Position numbers and translations under genes: made by a program. From NCBI GenBank assembly GCA_012845835.1, contig JABAKD010000017.1:6441151-6505150 (forward strand): a stretch of DNA of 64,000 bases, in the 5' to 3' direction. The DNA is from Undaria pinnatifida (Eukaryota > Sar > Phaeophyceae > Laminariales > Alariaceae). This document shows, piece after piece, positions 50,001-57,009 of the stretch. Each line of letters begins with the position of its first letter. Position 1 is the first letter of the stretch. The notes under the pieces are model-generated. The model worked only from the letters and a program-made list of their open reading frames with translations, made no database searches and was not told the DNA's origin.

Positions 50001-53000
50001 TCCGACTGAGTGTCCGAGGAAAGAGAGCACCGCCCGACCGGCCGGAACACTCCACCAACTTCCGGCGTGACGCCTGTGAGCGCATCAGCACCAGAATCTC
50101 CATGCACCCCGCCATCTTCCATAGTGAGGCACTCGGCCGCGTCGGAAATAACATCTACATGGCCTTTACCGCCGTTTGGTCTGAGGCCTTCGGGCGCATC
50201 GGGACTCGCATTTCCATGCTCAGACCCCAGGACGACTCCCTCACCGCCCGCGTTCTCAACCTCGTTTTCCACCACCTCCAACGGCAAAGGCACCGTGCAA
50301 AACGACATCGAGAGCTCCCGCTGCTGCTGATGCTGCAGCTGATCCAATCCCTGCCCCGACACCATTCCCGCCGCGGCGTCCCCGCCCGCCGGCGACGCCG
50401 GCGCGTCCTCAATAACGACAGCGCGCGTGCCTCGACGCCTTCCCCCTCTGGCGTAGCGTAGACTTCGAGCGTTTCCGGTACTGCTTCGCCGTGGTGGGTC
50501 GGCCGAATCGATCGACCACCCGTGGCCGTCACCGCCGGCACCACCGCCACCACCGCCACCGCCACCGCCGCCACCGGGTCCCACCGCTCCCGCAGATTGC
50601 CGCCGCTCAGCACTTCCATCGCCCCTTAACCGTACCCCTCCCCCCCGCCGCTGTCGGGAAATACGCCCCCTAACCACGGGAGGCAATGAGGAGTCGAAAC
50701 CCTGAGGCAGCAGCGCGGGGGCAAACACGCCGCTTCCTCGTGCCGCTGATGCTGATGTTGCTAACCCGGAAACGAACGGAGAGAACCGGTCAAAGGACAG
50801 GGTCGGGGAGGCCTGCAAGGAGGAACGAGAGGGCGGGGGAGAGGGACGAGGGGAGGCGGGGGAGAGGGGGGGGATGTAGAGCGCCAACGCGGAATTTATT
50901 AGGTGCACGGTCAACACAGCTCCAACGGAAAACGGTACGAGAAAACGGACGTGAAAAAGCTCGCGACCTTCCTTGCCGCCTTGTGGCGTTGGCAGCGAAA
51001 GCGCTCCTCGTTTCACGACGCCGCCACAGCGTTCCTGGCGCCCGCTGGCCATCCCCGCTGCTTTCGATGGCCGTAACACGTGAAAAACGAGGAGAACGAG
51101 ACCAAAAGAGAGAAAATGAACACGCAAAAAAAAAACAGACAAACAAACACACATACAAAACACAAAACTTTTCACCTCCACAACACCGGCAAAGCGAAGC
51201 CGCACAAGCTGCCCCAGCTCCTTCCTCGAGGGGAGACGCCCATCCAACTCGATTCCGCCCGAGCCACCAAAAGCCTCCCTGGAAACCTCCCCGTCACCGC
51301 CAACCAAGCCCATACCAACTCCCCCCCCAACTCCAGACAGCTTCGCCGCTCTCTCCAACTCGCCCCCTCTCCCCTGATACAAGAGGGTCAAAACTGATAC
51401 CCGGTACTTTTTTCGCTCCCTGGTGGATGAGCGGGAGGGGGCGGGAGGGGAGGGCAGGAAAGGGGGCCGCTGATGAAATGGACGGCGAAGGGGGCCAATC
51501 AAAACGATTTTGAAGCTTCAATGTCGTATTATCCCAGAAGAAGACAGGACATCATCAGACGGAACAAACCGAGTTCCCGCATATTGCATATTTCCGCATC
51601 TAGAATAAGATACTTAGTGTACTTATGCGTAGTGACTATTAATACGAGCATCTACCTTGCACACAGGAACACTACCCACAGCTTGTCTCCCTCTAGGAAA
51701 AGAATCGGCACGGGCTCTGAGTGTGGTGGACGCCGACAGGTAACGCTTGAATATGAAAGACATCACAAAAAAAACAAATCGATGCAAAATCGACGAGCAA
51801 TGGCAATGCTGAACCCTATGCGCGACCAAAACAAAGGCATCTATCTACCGGGGGGGAGAAGGGAAGACACCTGTGACCACGGCTTCTCCGATAGGCTGGA
51901 AACCAGAAGTGACGATAAACACGCACAAAGGCACAAACACACATTCCGCATATTCTACAGCTGCAGCGCCGTTAATTACTCATTGGATGCGCTTGATGTC
52001 GGGGGGAACAATAAAACGGATTCATACGACGAAAACAAAATACGCACAGATAGCATGTTCCACATAACTCACTCTGCCTCTAGCGGGTTTCCTTCAAGCG
52101 TCACGCGGCGCAACAGCGGAAGCGTCGAAAGTCGCGAGGCCTCCTCCAGCCCTCGTATTCGGTTGCGGCAGAGGTAGATCTCTTCCAGAGAAAACACGCG
52201 CTCCAGCCCGCTCGTGCTGCTGATACGGTTTCCCTCAAGATTGAGTGAGCGGAGGTTGCCCAAAACGGCCCGGATATTTGCCACAGACCTGTGCTCCGAT
52301 AAAAGGGGATTGGGGGTGGGGGTGGGGGTGATGGTGGTGGTGGTGGTGGTGGTGGTGGTGGTGGTGGTGGTGGTGGTGGTGGTGGTGGTGGTGGTGATGG
52401 TGGTGTGATGGTGGTGGTGGTGGTGGTGGTGGCGAATCGGGAGGGTAAATGGTAGGGCAATGATGTGGCTGGACATTAGCTACTTCTTAGTTGGGGAGGG
52501 CGAAGTAAACCAACCAACGACTACAGTTTTCCTCGACAAAAAACACAGCACAAGCCACGAACGTAACGTACCAGTCGTACACAAAATCACGCACAGAACA
52601 AGTTACCGTACGCAACTGAGTAAAACGTCTATCCAACTAAAAGCTGGCGGGCGAATTATAGCCAGCCAAACTCATAGCCCCAATACCGAGGGTGATACCG
52701 CCAAGCCTTAGTTTTACAGCGTCGCGGGTTTCTCGCGCGAACACAAACGTTAGGAAAAGGCCCACCACTATCACTAATGCCGACGGGAAAAGGGACGGCT
52801 GCCATACCGGGGCCACGCCTTGCCGTGGTGTTTTTGCGGCCTGCATCGCGGGGGCGAGGTTCGGCGTATACGTCAGACGACGACGCCGTTGCATAAGCTC
52901 TCGATCTCGCACAGAAATGGACATATGGAAACTCATGCACAGAAACACCAACACAAACATACACACAGACAGATGACGCACGACTTACACAGGCAGACAG

Positions 53001-56000
53001 ACAGACAGGCAGACCTACAAACCGACAGACACCCCCCCACGCACAAACGTATCCCTCGCTACACCCACACACAATCGCCCGCCCCCCAGCCCCCCCCTTC
53101 CCTCGCCCCTCCCCCGCAATACTCACTCAAGGTTATTAAAGCTCAGGTCCAACTCCTCAAGAGAAGCACAGTCCTGGAAGAAGTCAACGGTAGAAAGACG
53201 GTTGTGTGCTAACGACAACCGCCGCACTCTAGGAAGTAGTCGCAGGGACGGGTCAAGTTCACGGAGGCCGCACCTAGAGACGCTGTTCAAGGTGAAAAGG
53301 GGGAGGGAAGGGAAGGGGAGGGGAGATACGGGGTGAGGCGGGGCGCATGAATAGAGATATAATGGAGAAATGGAGGAAAGTGGCAGCAGCAGCGACGATG
53401 GCGATGGTAGTGGTGGTATTCCCCCATTTCCTTCCTACCCCCCCTCCCCCTTCAACCCCCCACCCCCTTCCAACCTCCGCCCCCCCCCTCCAACCCCCCC
53501 GCCCCCCGCCCCGCCCCCCTCGAAGCCCCCCCCCCCCCTCCCCCCCAAAGCCACCCCCCCCCCTTCCCCATGCCCCCGCCCGGCCCCTTTCACCGGCCCC
53601 TTGCAACCGCCTGCCCTACCACCACTGCCGCGCTAACCATTGCACCGCATACCTCAACACATCGAGCAGGGACCAACGAAGATCTGGCGTTCCCATGCCA
53701 AGGCGCAATTTCAGCCTTTTGAGACCACCGTCGCCGCCGCCGCCGCCACCACCACCACCATTGCGTCTATCGACCTGCGGCTCTCCCCTCCCGCCAGCCA
53801 CGGTGCCAACCGCAGCGGCGTCAACCGCAGGGACACCAACCACAGCGGCACCAACACCACCGCCACCAAGCGAAGAGGCATCGATCGAGGCAGAGACTCT
53901 GCCCCCTCTCCCCGGTCCTAACCCTAATTCTGTTCCGTCAGTGAAGACTGACGGTGTCGTGCGTGCGATAGGAGGCGGCCCTCCTAAACGGTAAACCCCG
54001 TCGGTGTCGGTGTCAGTAGCGGAGCGGCGGCCATAGCCTCCTGCCGCGGCGTGAGGGGGCGCCAACAGCGCTACGAGGCCAACCAACGGGGCGGCCCCGA
54101 AGCGTAAGGATTTTAGCTGGAGCCTCAGGGCGAAGATACCTTTTTTGGTGCAACGGGTGCCGGTGGTAAAGGTCCAGATACAAACATGGTCAGCAGAGGC
54201 GTGATGGTGGTTGGGTGCGTCATATATTACGTGTTGAACATATTACTTACACGTGCTGAACCTCATTGGCTCCGGGTTGAACCTGCATCTTGATCAGGCT
54301 GCAGTGCGTGTATTTGTGTTACGTATGTAACACATATTTACGGCGCAGTTGGCATTCAGCACCACAATATACCGACCAGTGCGGGGTAGATACACCAGAA
54401 AATATGCGCGACACTACGCACGGCGCGGGAGCGACGACAACTCCCCGCAACCCCGGACCCCCGCTCACCCCCAGGGCCTTCGGGATTTCAGCAGCAAGTG
54501 AGGTGGGGGGGGGCAAAGTCGGGAACCACGAAAATGCTAGCCAACACGGTAAGATCACCGGCTGCGGCAGCAGACTTCACCTACTGTAACCCAACACCTA
54601 CAAAAAACAATGGGTGGACGCGCAGAAAGCTGCAACAGCATATTTCCAACATCATACCTTGGACGTATTCCAAAGGAACGCCATCCAGTCGCAGGTCTTG
54701 TAGCGAGGAAAAGGCTTGCAGCTCCACCGGTCGTTCCGGGGAGGAGGACAAGCCCCTGAAACGAAGAGCGGCGGCGGCAGCAGCACCAAGAGGCGACACG
54801 GCAAACGCGGTCATGCACGTAAAGCGCCTGGCGTGATACCCCTCAGACGGTGCCAAGTACACGAAACCCGGGATAGCACCGCGAGCGTGCCTTCTTGCTG
54901 GTCTTAAGGCGGTTAGAATAAATAGCTGCCAATAAAACTCGTGAGAGCGCGTGGCGTGACATACCATAACACACCATAAAATACCAAAGTTAAGCGAAAC
55001 CCCATGCAGAATAACAACACAACAGTCACGGCTCCTTCAACTACCCCACCCCACCTCTCCACCTCCAAGGGATACAACTCAAACAACTTCCGAACCAGCT
55101 CAAGGAGCCCTCCGTGCACCTACCCTCCCTACATAGCGAAAGAAACAACGAGCTGAGACAACATTCCGCGCCTTTGTTTCCGCACCATCTCCCCGCCCCC
55201 TTCCCCGCCCCGCCCCTCCTTGATAGCGAAACCCTCAACCGATCCAGCGATATCCTACAGGAACCAGAACTCCTGAAGCACTAACCTTTGCACCAGTAAA
55301 GCGGTGACCCCCCTCGAGAGGCGGAACAGCCGCCACGCCATGGCGGCCTCGACTTCCACTGCCGACCGCCTCCCCGGGCGCGGATTAGTTCCGGCCTCGA
55401 CAGCCCGTCCAAAGCCGTCGTCGGACGCCCCCAACCTCCTGGCACCTCCTCTGCGCCTTCCCCGCCCATTGAGCCCATAGCGAACGCTACCGCCATGGTA
55501 GCCACTGCCACGACCATCTCGATCACCACCCCTACCACCACCACCCCACTCGCCACCATCACCACGGCCCCTACGAGTACTGTATCCCCCTTCCGCATCG
55601 CGTGCGTCGCCTTCGCCAGGAGTCAGTGGCAGAAAGCCACCGCTTTGAAGGGCACGATGCAAGGCCTCCACGGCCGCAAGGTCTAGCTTTACCACTCCGT
55701 CCGGACCACCCCCATCACCACCAACGTCGCCAATAGCACCACGGCCCCCGTAAGTACCGATGGTCTCGGGCGATGCAGGGGGCGTATCCAAAGAGTTGAC
55801 AAGGGCCTAAAAAACGTAGGCAGCAGCAACGGTAGCGGTGGTAGCTTAATCGTCGTGAAGCAGCAGCAACAGGAATGATTCAGGGACGGAAGGAGGGAAC
55901 GGGGGGGGAGGACGGAGGGGTACTCATTTGTGGCTTGCCTTGGCCCTTTGACGATTGACCACGCGTCCCTTGAGAGACGGAGCACCGTCCCTACCCCTAC

Positions 56001-56279
56001 TAGAGACACCCTCAGTATTTCTGTCGCCACAGATTTGATCCCGCGCGAATTTCTGGCTGGCCAACGGAATCACTCGTTGTCGTCGGAATGATTGATCGGT
56101 CGGCGGCGACAGTGGTGGGTCAGAATAACCGAATATTTTCATACGAATAGGCGGGGTCAATGATGGGTCAACAGGACCGCTTACAGTCAACTTCCACTCG
56201 CACGAACAAGAACAAGAACAAGAACAAGAACAAGAACAAGAACGAGAAAAAGAACAACAACAACAACAACAACAGCAAG

Positions 56280-56322
<43 letters not shown>

Positions 56323-56867
56323 CCACCACCACCACCAACACCACCATGCCAAACACTACCACCGCCACGACCGTCACCACCGCTACCACCACCACCGACA
56401 CTACCACCACAGGCTCAACCACCGCCACCACACCCAAAAGTACCAGTGCTCACCTCAAGCGACGCAGTCGCCCACCCTTCACCCCCGCCCCACCCCCCCA
56501 CGGCGCCGCCCCCTCCCCTCCGCTCCATCTCCGCGCCTCCCGCCCCCCCCATGGCTTTCGGCAGGCTGAAAAACTTCGATACCCGAACCGAAAGCGATTC
56601 CGCCGCGTCAGCCCGCGCTTCCGCCCGCACCGAAGAATCAAGCGAAACTCGTACTCCATCACCCCCCGCGCGGAAAATGGGTTTGCGAAGAAACGATTTA
56701 GGTGGCGGGGGGTTGGGGGATGCCGGAGACCAGGCCCAGTTGTCCTCTCCGACGTCGAAGGCGCTGGGGTCGTCGCCCACCCCAAGCCCACTAGTTTTTT
56801 TACCGTTGGCCGTTGGGAGTAAGGGGTGGGGGTGGTGGTGGGGGTGAGGGGAAGGGCTGGTCCACAA
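31880..56867 (-). CDS. STK11IP/LIP1-like leucine-rich-repeat protein, 16 exons, start unresolved
   Basis: Human STK11IP binds the kinase STK11 (LKB1); function in this organism is inferred only. Exons in transcript order: <=56867-56454, 55806-55286, 54755-54658, 54139-53653, 53282-53127, 52288-52073, 51278-51176, 50812-49970, 48221-46821, 46506-~45913, 45438-45349, 41897-41575, 40756-40645, 35692-34865, 33891-33508 and 32041-31880. Phases match at all junctions except 10/11, where the donor is uncertain. From exon 2 to the stop there are about 2,105 residues, about twice human STK11IP, the excess being Gly/Asp/Ala-rich linkers. LRR segments lie in exons 3-7 (SLQDLRLDGVPLEYVQ; LLPRVRRLSLAHNRLS; LRRVTLEGNPLEAE). 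Two PH-like regions follow in exons 9-13 and 14-16. Nischarin is a relative that could also match. Confidence 0.8.
32036..32205 (-). repeat. Tandem echoes of the exon 16 acceptor
   Basis: On the plus strand, 'ttacctggataaatgtatgt', 'tggtacaggggaacacggaa' is echoed at about 32091 (atacctaggtccatgtatgt; tcgtacaggggggcgcgtga) and about 32153 (ctacctggtaaaatatacta; ctggggaacagggccggg). The spacing is about 55-62 bp. Each copy keeps the CCTGG/CCTAGG that forms the acceptor. Confidence 0.75.
32500..32850 (+). repeat. CAG/AGCC-rich low-complexity repeat
   Basis: It has irregular 'cagcagccagcagc' units with agt/aac variants over about 350 bp, in the last intron of the STK11IP-like gene. Confidence 0.85.
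33508..33891 (-). CDS. STK11IP-like exon 15
   Basis: It follows GAGACCAG and ends GAACAG before GTGACT, phase 0 at both ends, 128 codons. LALMDEDHSRF continues the PH-like strand ('LTPSTLFLLDED' in human). After a Gly/Pro/Ala linker, MVCVDVADLADVVAVRQEEL matches 'VREQQPLSSLSSVLLYRS'. Homology fixed the acceptor choice. Confidence 0.82.
33930..34445 (-). repeat. Echoes of the exon 15 start
   Basis: The exon 15 start region (plus strand GCGGCTGTGGTCCTCATCCA, TAAGTGCAAGCTGG) recurs at about 33960-34010 (GCGGCGGTCCTCATCCATGG, AGACGAACTGCC). The flank 'attgcatacatcagaaaaat' recurs again at about 34395 (attgtatccaccagaaaaaa) with 'cctcgcggcgc'. MITE-A copy 12 separates the last two. Confidence 0.65.
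34063..34250 (+). mobile_element. MITE-A copy 12
   Basis: It runs from GACTCATGCTACGATAGAG through 'acgcctaggccatgggattg' to a decayed end 'cttctaacgcagcatcagtc'. Confidence 0.65.
34865..35692 (-). CDS. STK11IP-like exon 14
   Basis: It follows CTGTGCACAG and ends GAGCAG before GTGCAG, phase 0 at both ends, 276 codons. The start (AIAKALPGIPTSARRTPTRV) continues the PH helix. A long Gly/Asp/Thr-rich linker follows, and the end (LLMQRWELRPWVVGPRTL) joins exon 15 as a PH-like strand. The (GGT)n coding stretch is a plausible site of length variation. Confidence 0.78.
35693..36010 (-). repeat. Tandem echoes of the exon 14 acceptor
   Basis: The plus-strand block 'ggcgatagcctgtgcacaga' (35684-35703) followed by 'tagatacacaaaacataaac' recurs at about 35780 (ataatagcctatgcgcggat), 35868 (gcgatcgccgatgcgcagat) and 35961 (ggcgataacttgttcacgga). 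Each has a similar A-rich follow-on. The period is about 88-97 bp. Confidence 0.8.
36990..37022 (+). repeat. (CAG)n microsatellite
   Basis: About nine consecutive agc/cag units in the intron between exons 14 and 13 of the STK11IP-like gene. Confidence 0.85.
37900..38220 (+). repeat. C-rich low-complexity tract in an intron
   Basis: Long cytosine-dominated runs with short A/T interruptions. On the gene strand this is G-rich and could form G-quadruplexes. No coding is inferred. Confidence 0.7.
38412..38462 (+). repeat. Dispersed repeat family E, copy 4
   Basis: 'gatcggagtatcacacacag' then 'cttgcaaagatgagtttcga' matches the family E core. Confidence 0.5.
38694..38765 (-). repeat. Dispersed repeat family E, copy 5
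   Basis: 'cgtcagctgtgagttcgata' and 'tcatgcttgcaagctgcgca' are the reverse complement of the 4.74 kb copy. Confidence 0.6.
38885..39122 (-). repeat. Family C copy 4, near-identical to 20.2 kb
   Basis: It is the reverse complement of 20198-20440 with only a few substitutions and one or two indels. It is inside the STK11IP-like intron before exon 14. Confidence 0.85.
39450..39692 (-). mobile_element. MITE-A copy 13
   Basis: It holds 'gatgagaaatcccatggcgt' and 'ttcagaaaccgtttaatcga' and ends CCTCTACCGTAGCTAGACG. It abuts copy 14, sharing the GACG motif. Confidence 0.65.
39690..40141 (-). mobile_element. MITE-A copy 14 with an internal expansion
   Basis: Ends GACGCTTGCTACGATAGAGG and CCGTATCGTAGCACGCGTCT. 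Near the left end a 100-bp stretch of 'aaaatatca(a/c)ccccccc' units has been added. The rest matches MITE-A. Confidence 0.7.
40171..40478 (-). mobile_element. tRNA-derived SINE, copy 2
   Basis: On the minus strand it starts GGTCGCTCCGGTGGCGTATC and carries the B-box-like GTGAGTTCGAGTCCCTCCGA. The body matches copies 1 and 3, and the 3' end is followed by A-rich sequence. Confidence 0.85.
40645..40756 (-). CDS. STK11IP-like exon 13, with a GC donor
   Basis: It follows GCTTCCAG, phase 2 in and phase 0 out. It encodes SRTFNLLQTLEPLATKARRA and VVENRDEATLE, the C-terminal helix of the first PH-like region ('CRAFLEELLDVLQSL' in human). The exon ends TTGGAG|GCAAGT, a strong GC-AG donor; no GT fits. 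Confidence 0.82.
40985..41150 (-). mobile_element. MITE-A copy 15 (fragment)
   Basis: 'gatgaataatcccacatggc' and 'ctaggtaaacaaactc' to 'gctagcctctattcc' match the right half of MITE-A. Both termini are lost or decayed. Confidence 0.5.
41225..41530 (+). repeat. Dispersed repeat family R2, copy 2
   Basis: It runs from 'tgtagtcggtttcagctgcg' and 'agtcttgaacgca' to 'cttgcttatgcgagttaatg'. It matches 44.88-45.12 kb directly and 4.26-4.52 kb inversely. Confidence 0.7.
41575..41897 (-). CDS. STK11IP-like exon 12
   Basis: It follows CTACAACAG and ends GATAG before GTGAGG, phase 0 in and phase 2 out. APRPMALVVLPLACFERTTI then GFRLQKLEIHFNA corresponds to 'LTLAVPLQDLSGIELGLAGQ' in the first PH-like region. 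The rest is a Ser/Gly/Pro linker. Confidence 0.82.
42400..42510. repeat. Dispersed repeat family F, copy 2
   Basis: 'gaccctcgcatccctacatt' and 'gccgggacggggctcatcgg' match the copy at 7.43 kb. Confidence 0.5.
42740..43135 (+). repeat. Minisatellite, 17-bp unit
   Basis: 'taccgccttatgtaggga' type units (gccttatatagggataccgc) occur about 18 times, with two longer interruptions carrying 'ggttttcggtcgcgaccaac'. That makes a higher-order repeat of about 150 bp. Confidence 0.9.
43475..43560 (+). repeat. Dispersed repeat family E, copy 6
   Basis: 'cgcagcttgcaaagatgagt' and 'attgacccgcaattcgtcga' match the family E core. Confidence 0.6.
43840..44070 (+). mobile_element. MITE-A-like remnant (copy 16)
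   Basis: Landmarks 'gaggccatgggaaaaagttc', 'atcgggttgtacttccactt' and 'cctcaagtaagttgcctcag' resemble MITE-A, but the termini are unclear. Confidence 0.45.
44220..44345 (+). repeat. 27-bp tandem repeat
   Basis: 'gtggcacaagtagacgctat' plus 'cgttatc' repeats about four to five times with substitutions. The period is 27, divisible by three, but no open frame supports coding. Confidence 0.75.
44875..45118 (+). repeat. Dispersed repeat family R2, copy 3
   Basis: It runs from 'gtttcagttgtgagtcttca' to 'gatggtgagttaatg', matching 41.23-41.53 kb in the same orientation. Confidence 0.7.
45118..45322 (+). repeat. Compound trinucleotide microsatellite
   Basis: (CAA)n, (CGA)n, (CAA)n, (CGA)n then (CTA)n segments follow one another over about 200 bp. 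It lies 27 bp downstream of STK11IP-like exon 11 on the gene strand. Confidence 0.95.
45349..45438 (-). CDS. STK11IP-like exon 11
   Basis: It follows TTTTTTTCTGTGCAG and ends TCGGAG before GTGAGA, 30 codons, phase 0 at both ends. GEVACVVVATDTSVFVVDGA matches 'TGEFMCLVVVSDRRLYLLKV', a PH-domain strand pair. Confidence 0.85.
45913..46506 (-). CDS. STK11IP-like exon 10 (3' edge uncertain)
   Basis: It follows GCGTGTTTTAG, phase 0. VFSGVPYLSYNDGYLPKAMH and RRENVVAVFRETVLPCR begin the exon, then come Gly/Ser repeats, then VEELQAAGLVQIVRRRGLEG. ATG|GTGCGA at 45913 keeps phase 0 for exon 11. The better-looking donor GTATGA at 45901 would need an extra exon. Confidence 0.7.
46545..46700 (+). repeat. 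Poly-G tracts in an intron
   Basis: Three G runs of 12 or more (near 46553, 46620 and 46681) sit in the 314-bp intron between exons 9 and 10. They are poly-C on the gene strand and may act as pyrimidine-rich intron sequence. Confidence 0.7.
46821..48221 (-). CDS. STK11IP-like exon 9, largest exon
   Basis: It follows ATATAACAG and ends CAACAG before GTGCGT, 467 codons, phase 0 at both ends. The first part (WRRSPDGIRAAKQTF) joins exon 8. A long Ala/Glu-rich disordered linker with a DDDDDD run follows. The end, LLIAEHLELFFRQQ, opens the first PH-like region ('VDHRLRLFLDVEVF' in human). Confidence 0.8.
48770..48830 (+). mobile_element. MITE-A fragment (copy 17)
   Basis: 'ggatgctacgataggagcag' and 'cagcacttttcggccaaact' resemble the MITE-A left end only. 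Confidence 0.45.
48898..49110 (+). repeat. Family C copy 5
   Basis: It runs from TCCTCCGGCGGACGGGGAAA to 'caagcagcgcaagctgccac', with the 'gtcgattgaactcaaatgta' and 'cccagcgctagct' segments. Confidence 0.75.
49227..49455 (+). mobile_element. MITE-A copy 18
   Basis: It starts AGCGTGCTACGATATAGGT and holds 'gacggagcttcttaacccaa' and 'gtacataggccatggggctg'. The right terminus merges with copy 19. Confidence 0.7.
49456..49737 (-). mobile_element. MITE-A copy 19
   Basis: It runs from CCGTGCTACGATAGAGGTGC to CCTCTATTGTAGCACGAGTC (about 49710), plus a second terminus-like CTGCCGTAGCATGTGTCTT. The right 85 bases are almost identical to copy 3 at 18.2 kb. Confidence 0.78.
49740..49952 (-). mobile_element. 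MITE-A/family G composite ending next to an exon donor
   Basis: It contains a family G block (about 49750-49830) and ends CCTATCGTACCACGCG at 49932-49948. Only about 20 bp separate this TIR from the donor of STK11IP-like exon 8 at 49969. Confidence 0.6.
49970..50812 (-). CDS. STK11IP-like exon 8
   Basis: It follows a long pyrimidine tract and TTGCAG, and ends GACCTG before GTGAGG, 281 codons, phase 0 at both ends. It opens ASPTLSFDRFSPFVSGLATS, has a poly-Gly run and a basic patch (YARGGRRRGTRAVVIED), and ends DGDWEELARDL. It corresponds to the linker after the LRRs in STK11IP. Confidence 0.8.
51176..51278 (-). CDS. STK11IP-like exon 7
   Basis: It follows GTTTCCAG and ends GTGGAG before GTGAAA, phase 2 in and phase 0 out. 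GIELDGRLPSRKELGQLVRL is the usual close of an LRR array ('L..LDGR'). Confidence 0.8.
51781..51912 (+). mobile_element. tRNA-derived SINE fragment, copy 4
   Basis: Only the 3' half is present: 'aaaatcgacgagcaatggca', 'atgctgaaccctatgcgcga' and 'cacctgtgaccacggcttct'. The tRNA-like head is missing. Confidence 0.8.
52073..52288 (-). CDS. STK11IP-like exon 6, LRRs
   Basis: It follows GAGCACAG and ends GCAGA before GTGAGT, phase 2 at both ends. It encodes three LRR turns: LGNLRSLNLEGNRISS, VFSLEEIYLCRNRIRG and LPLLRRVTLEGNPLEAE. These match 'LRNLRHLDLAYNLLEG...LYLEGNPL' in STK11IP. Confidence 0.9.
52318..52435 (+). repeat. (GGT)n microsatellite
   Basis: About 30 consecutive ggt units with a few interruptions, directly upstream of STK11IP-like exon 6. 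On the gene strand it is (ACC)n and provides that exon's pyrimidine-containing tract. Confidence 0.95.
53127..53282 (-). CDS. STK11IP-like exon 5, LRRs
   Basis: It follows TTGAACAG and ends CTTGA before GTGAGT, phase 2 at both ends. SVSRCGLRELDPSLRLLPRV and RRLSLAHNRLS, ASLEELDLSFNNL are LRR turns that match 'ANFSYNALTALDSSLRLLSA' closely. The match across the splice fixed the acceptor. Confidence 0.9.
53425..53612 (+). repeat. C-rich low-complexity tract
   Basis: 'cccccctccaaccccc' type sequence fills the intron between exons 4 and 5. It is G-rich on the gene strand. The long plus-strand frame through it is compositional only. Confidence 0.8.
53653..54139 (-). CDS. STK11IP-like exon 4
   Basis: It follows CCAAAAAAG and ends TTGAG before GTATGC, phase 1 in and phase 2 out. 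IFALRLQLKSLRFGAAPLVG joins exon 3 ('HGLRGIYSQLETLIC' in human). A disordered insert is followed by GTPDLRWSLLDVL, equal to 'SALPWLALL'. The acceptor lacks a pyrimidine tract. Confidence 0.8.
54658..54755 (-). CDS. STK11IP-like exon 3
   Basis: It follows CTTCGTTTCAG and ends CCAAG before GTATGA, phase 2 in and phase 1 out. ERPVELQAFSSLQDLRLDGV then PLEYVQ matches 'IKIFPFKSLRHLELRGVPLHC', the hallmark first LRR of STK11IP. Confidence 0.88.
55286..55806 (-). CDS. STK11IP-like exon 2
   Basis: It follows CGTTTTTTAG and ends CAAAG before GTTAGT, phase 0 in and phase 2 out. GVVKLDLAAVEALHRALQSG and VEAAMAWRLFRLSRGVTALL are helices matching the human N-terminal region ('LSLLTPTLQQLNHVFE'; 'LQLQFLFDVLQKTLSL'). 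A Gly/Arg-rich insert separates them. Confidence 0.82.
56204..56335 (+). repeat. (AAGAAC)n then (AAC)n microsatellite
   Basis: About seven aagaac hexamers are followed by a long aac array, in the intron between exons 1 and 2 of the STK11IP-like gene. Confidence 0.95.
56454..56867 (-). CDS. STK11IP-like first recognised exon (5' edge and start unresolved)
   Basis: It ends CTTGAG before GTGAGC in phase 0, fitting exon 2. The frame holds DPSAFDVGEDNWAWSPASP, FFSLPKAMGGAGGAEMERRG and ATASLE. The first in-frame ATG lies within (KAMGG). The exon could start at a splice acceptor near 56810, or the start could be in a further exon. Confidence 0.6.
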
Positions 56868-56889
56868 CCCCGCAAGATATATCTATCAT

Positions 56890-57008
56890 GCGGAAGGATG
56901 TACGATGCGGCAAGATTCATGACGAAGCAGGATCTACGATGCGACAGGATCTACGATGCGGAGAAACCTACGATGTGGCAGGGTCTACAGTGCGGCAGGT
57001 TGCAGCAG
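56890..57008 (+). repeat. About 18-bp tandem repeat
   Basis: 'gatctacgatgcgacag' and 'gaaacctacgatgtggcag' type units repeat six to seven times with substitutions, just upstream of the STK11IP-like first exon. Confidence 0.7.
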
Positions 57009-57009
57009 C

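Noticed and set aside
53917-53935. CCTAACCCTAATTC as an interstitial telomere repeat
   Set aside because: Only two imperfect units, and they fall within coding exon 4 of the STK11IP-like gene.
53347-53994. 215-residue plus-strand proline-rich frame
   Set aside because: It spans a C-rich intron tract and the complement of exon 4. There is no domain, and the opposite strand is supported by LRR homology.
55939-56352. Possible exon with an AAG|GCAAGC donor between exons 1 and 2 of the STK11IP-like gene
   Set aside because: The exon ending at 56454 with CTTGAG|GTGAGC joins 55806 in phase without it, and the frame runs through the AAC microsatellite.
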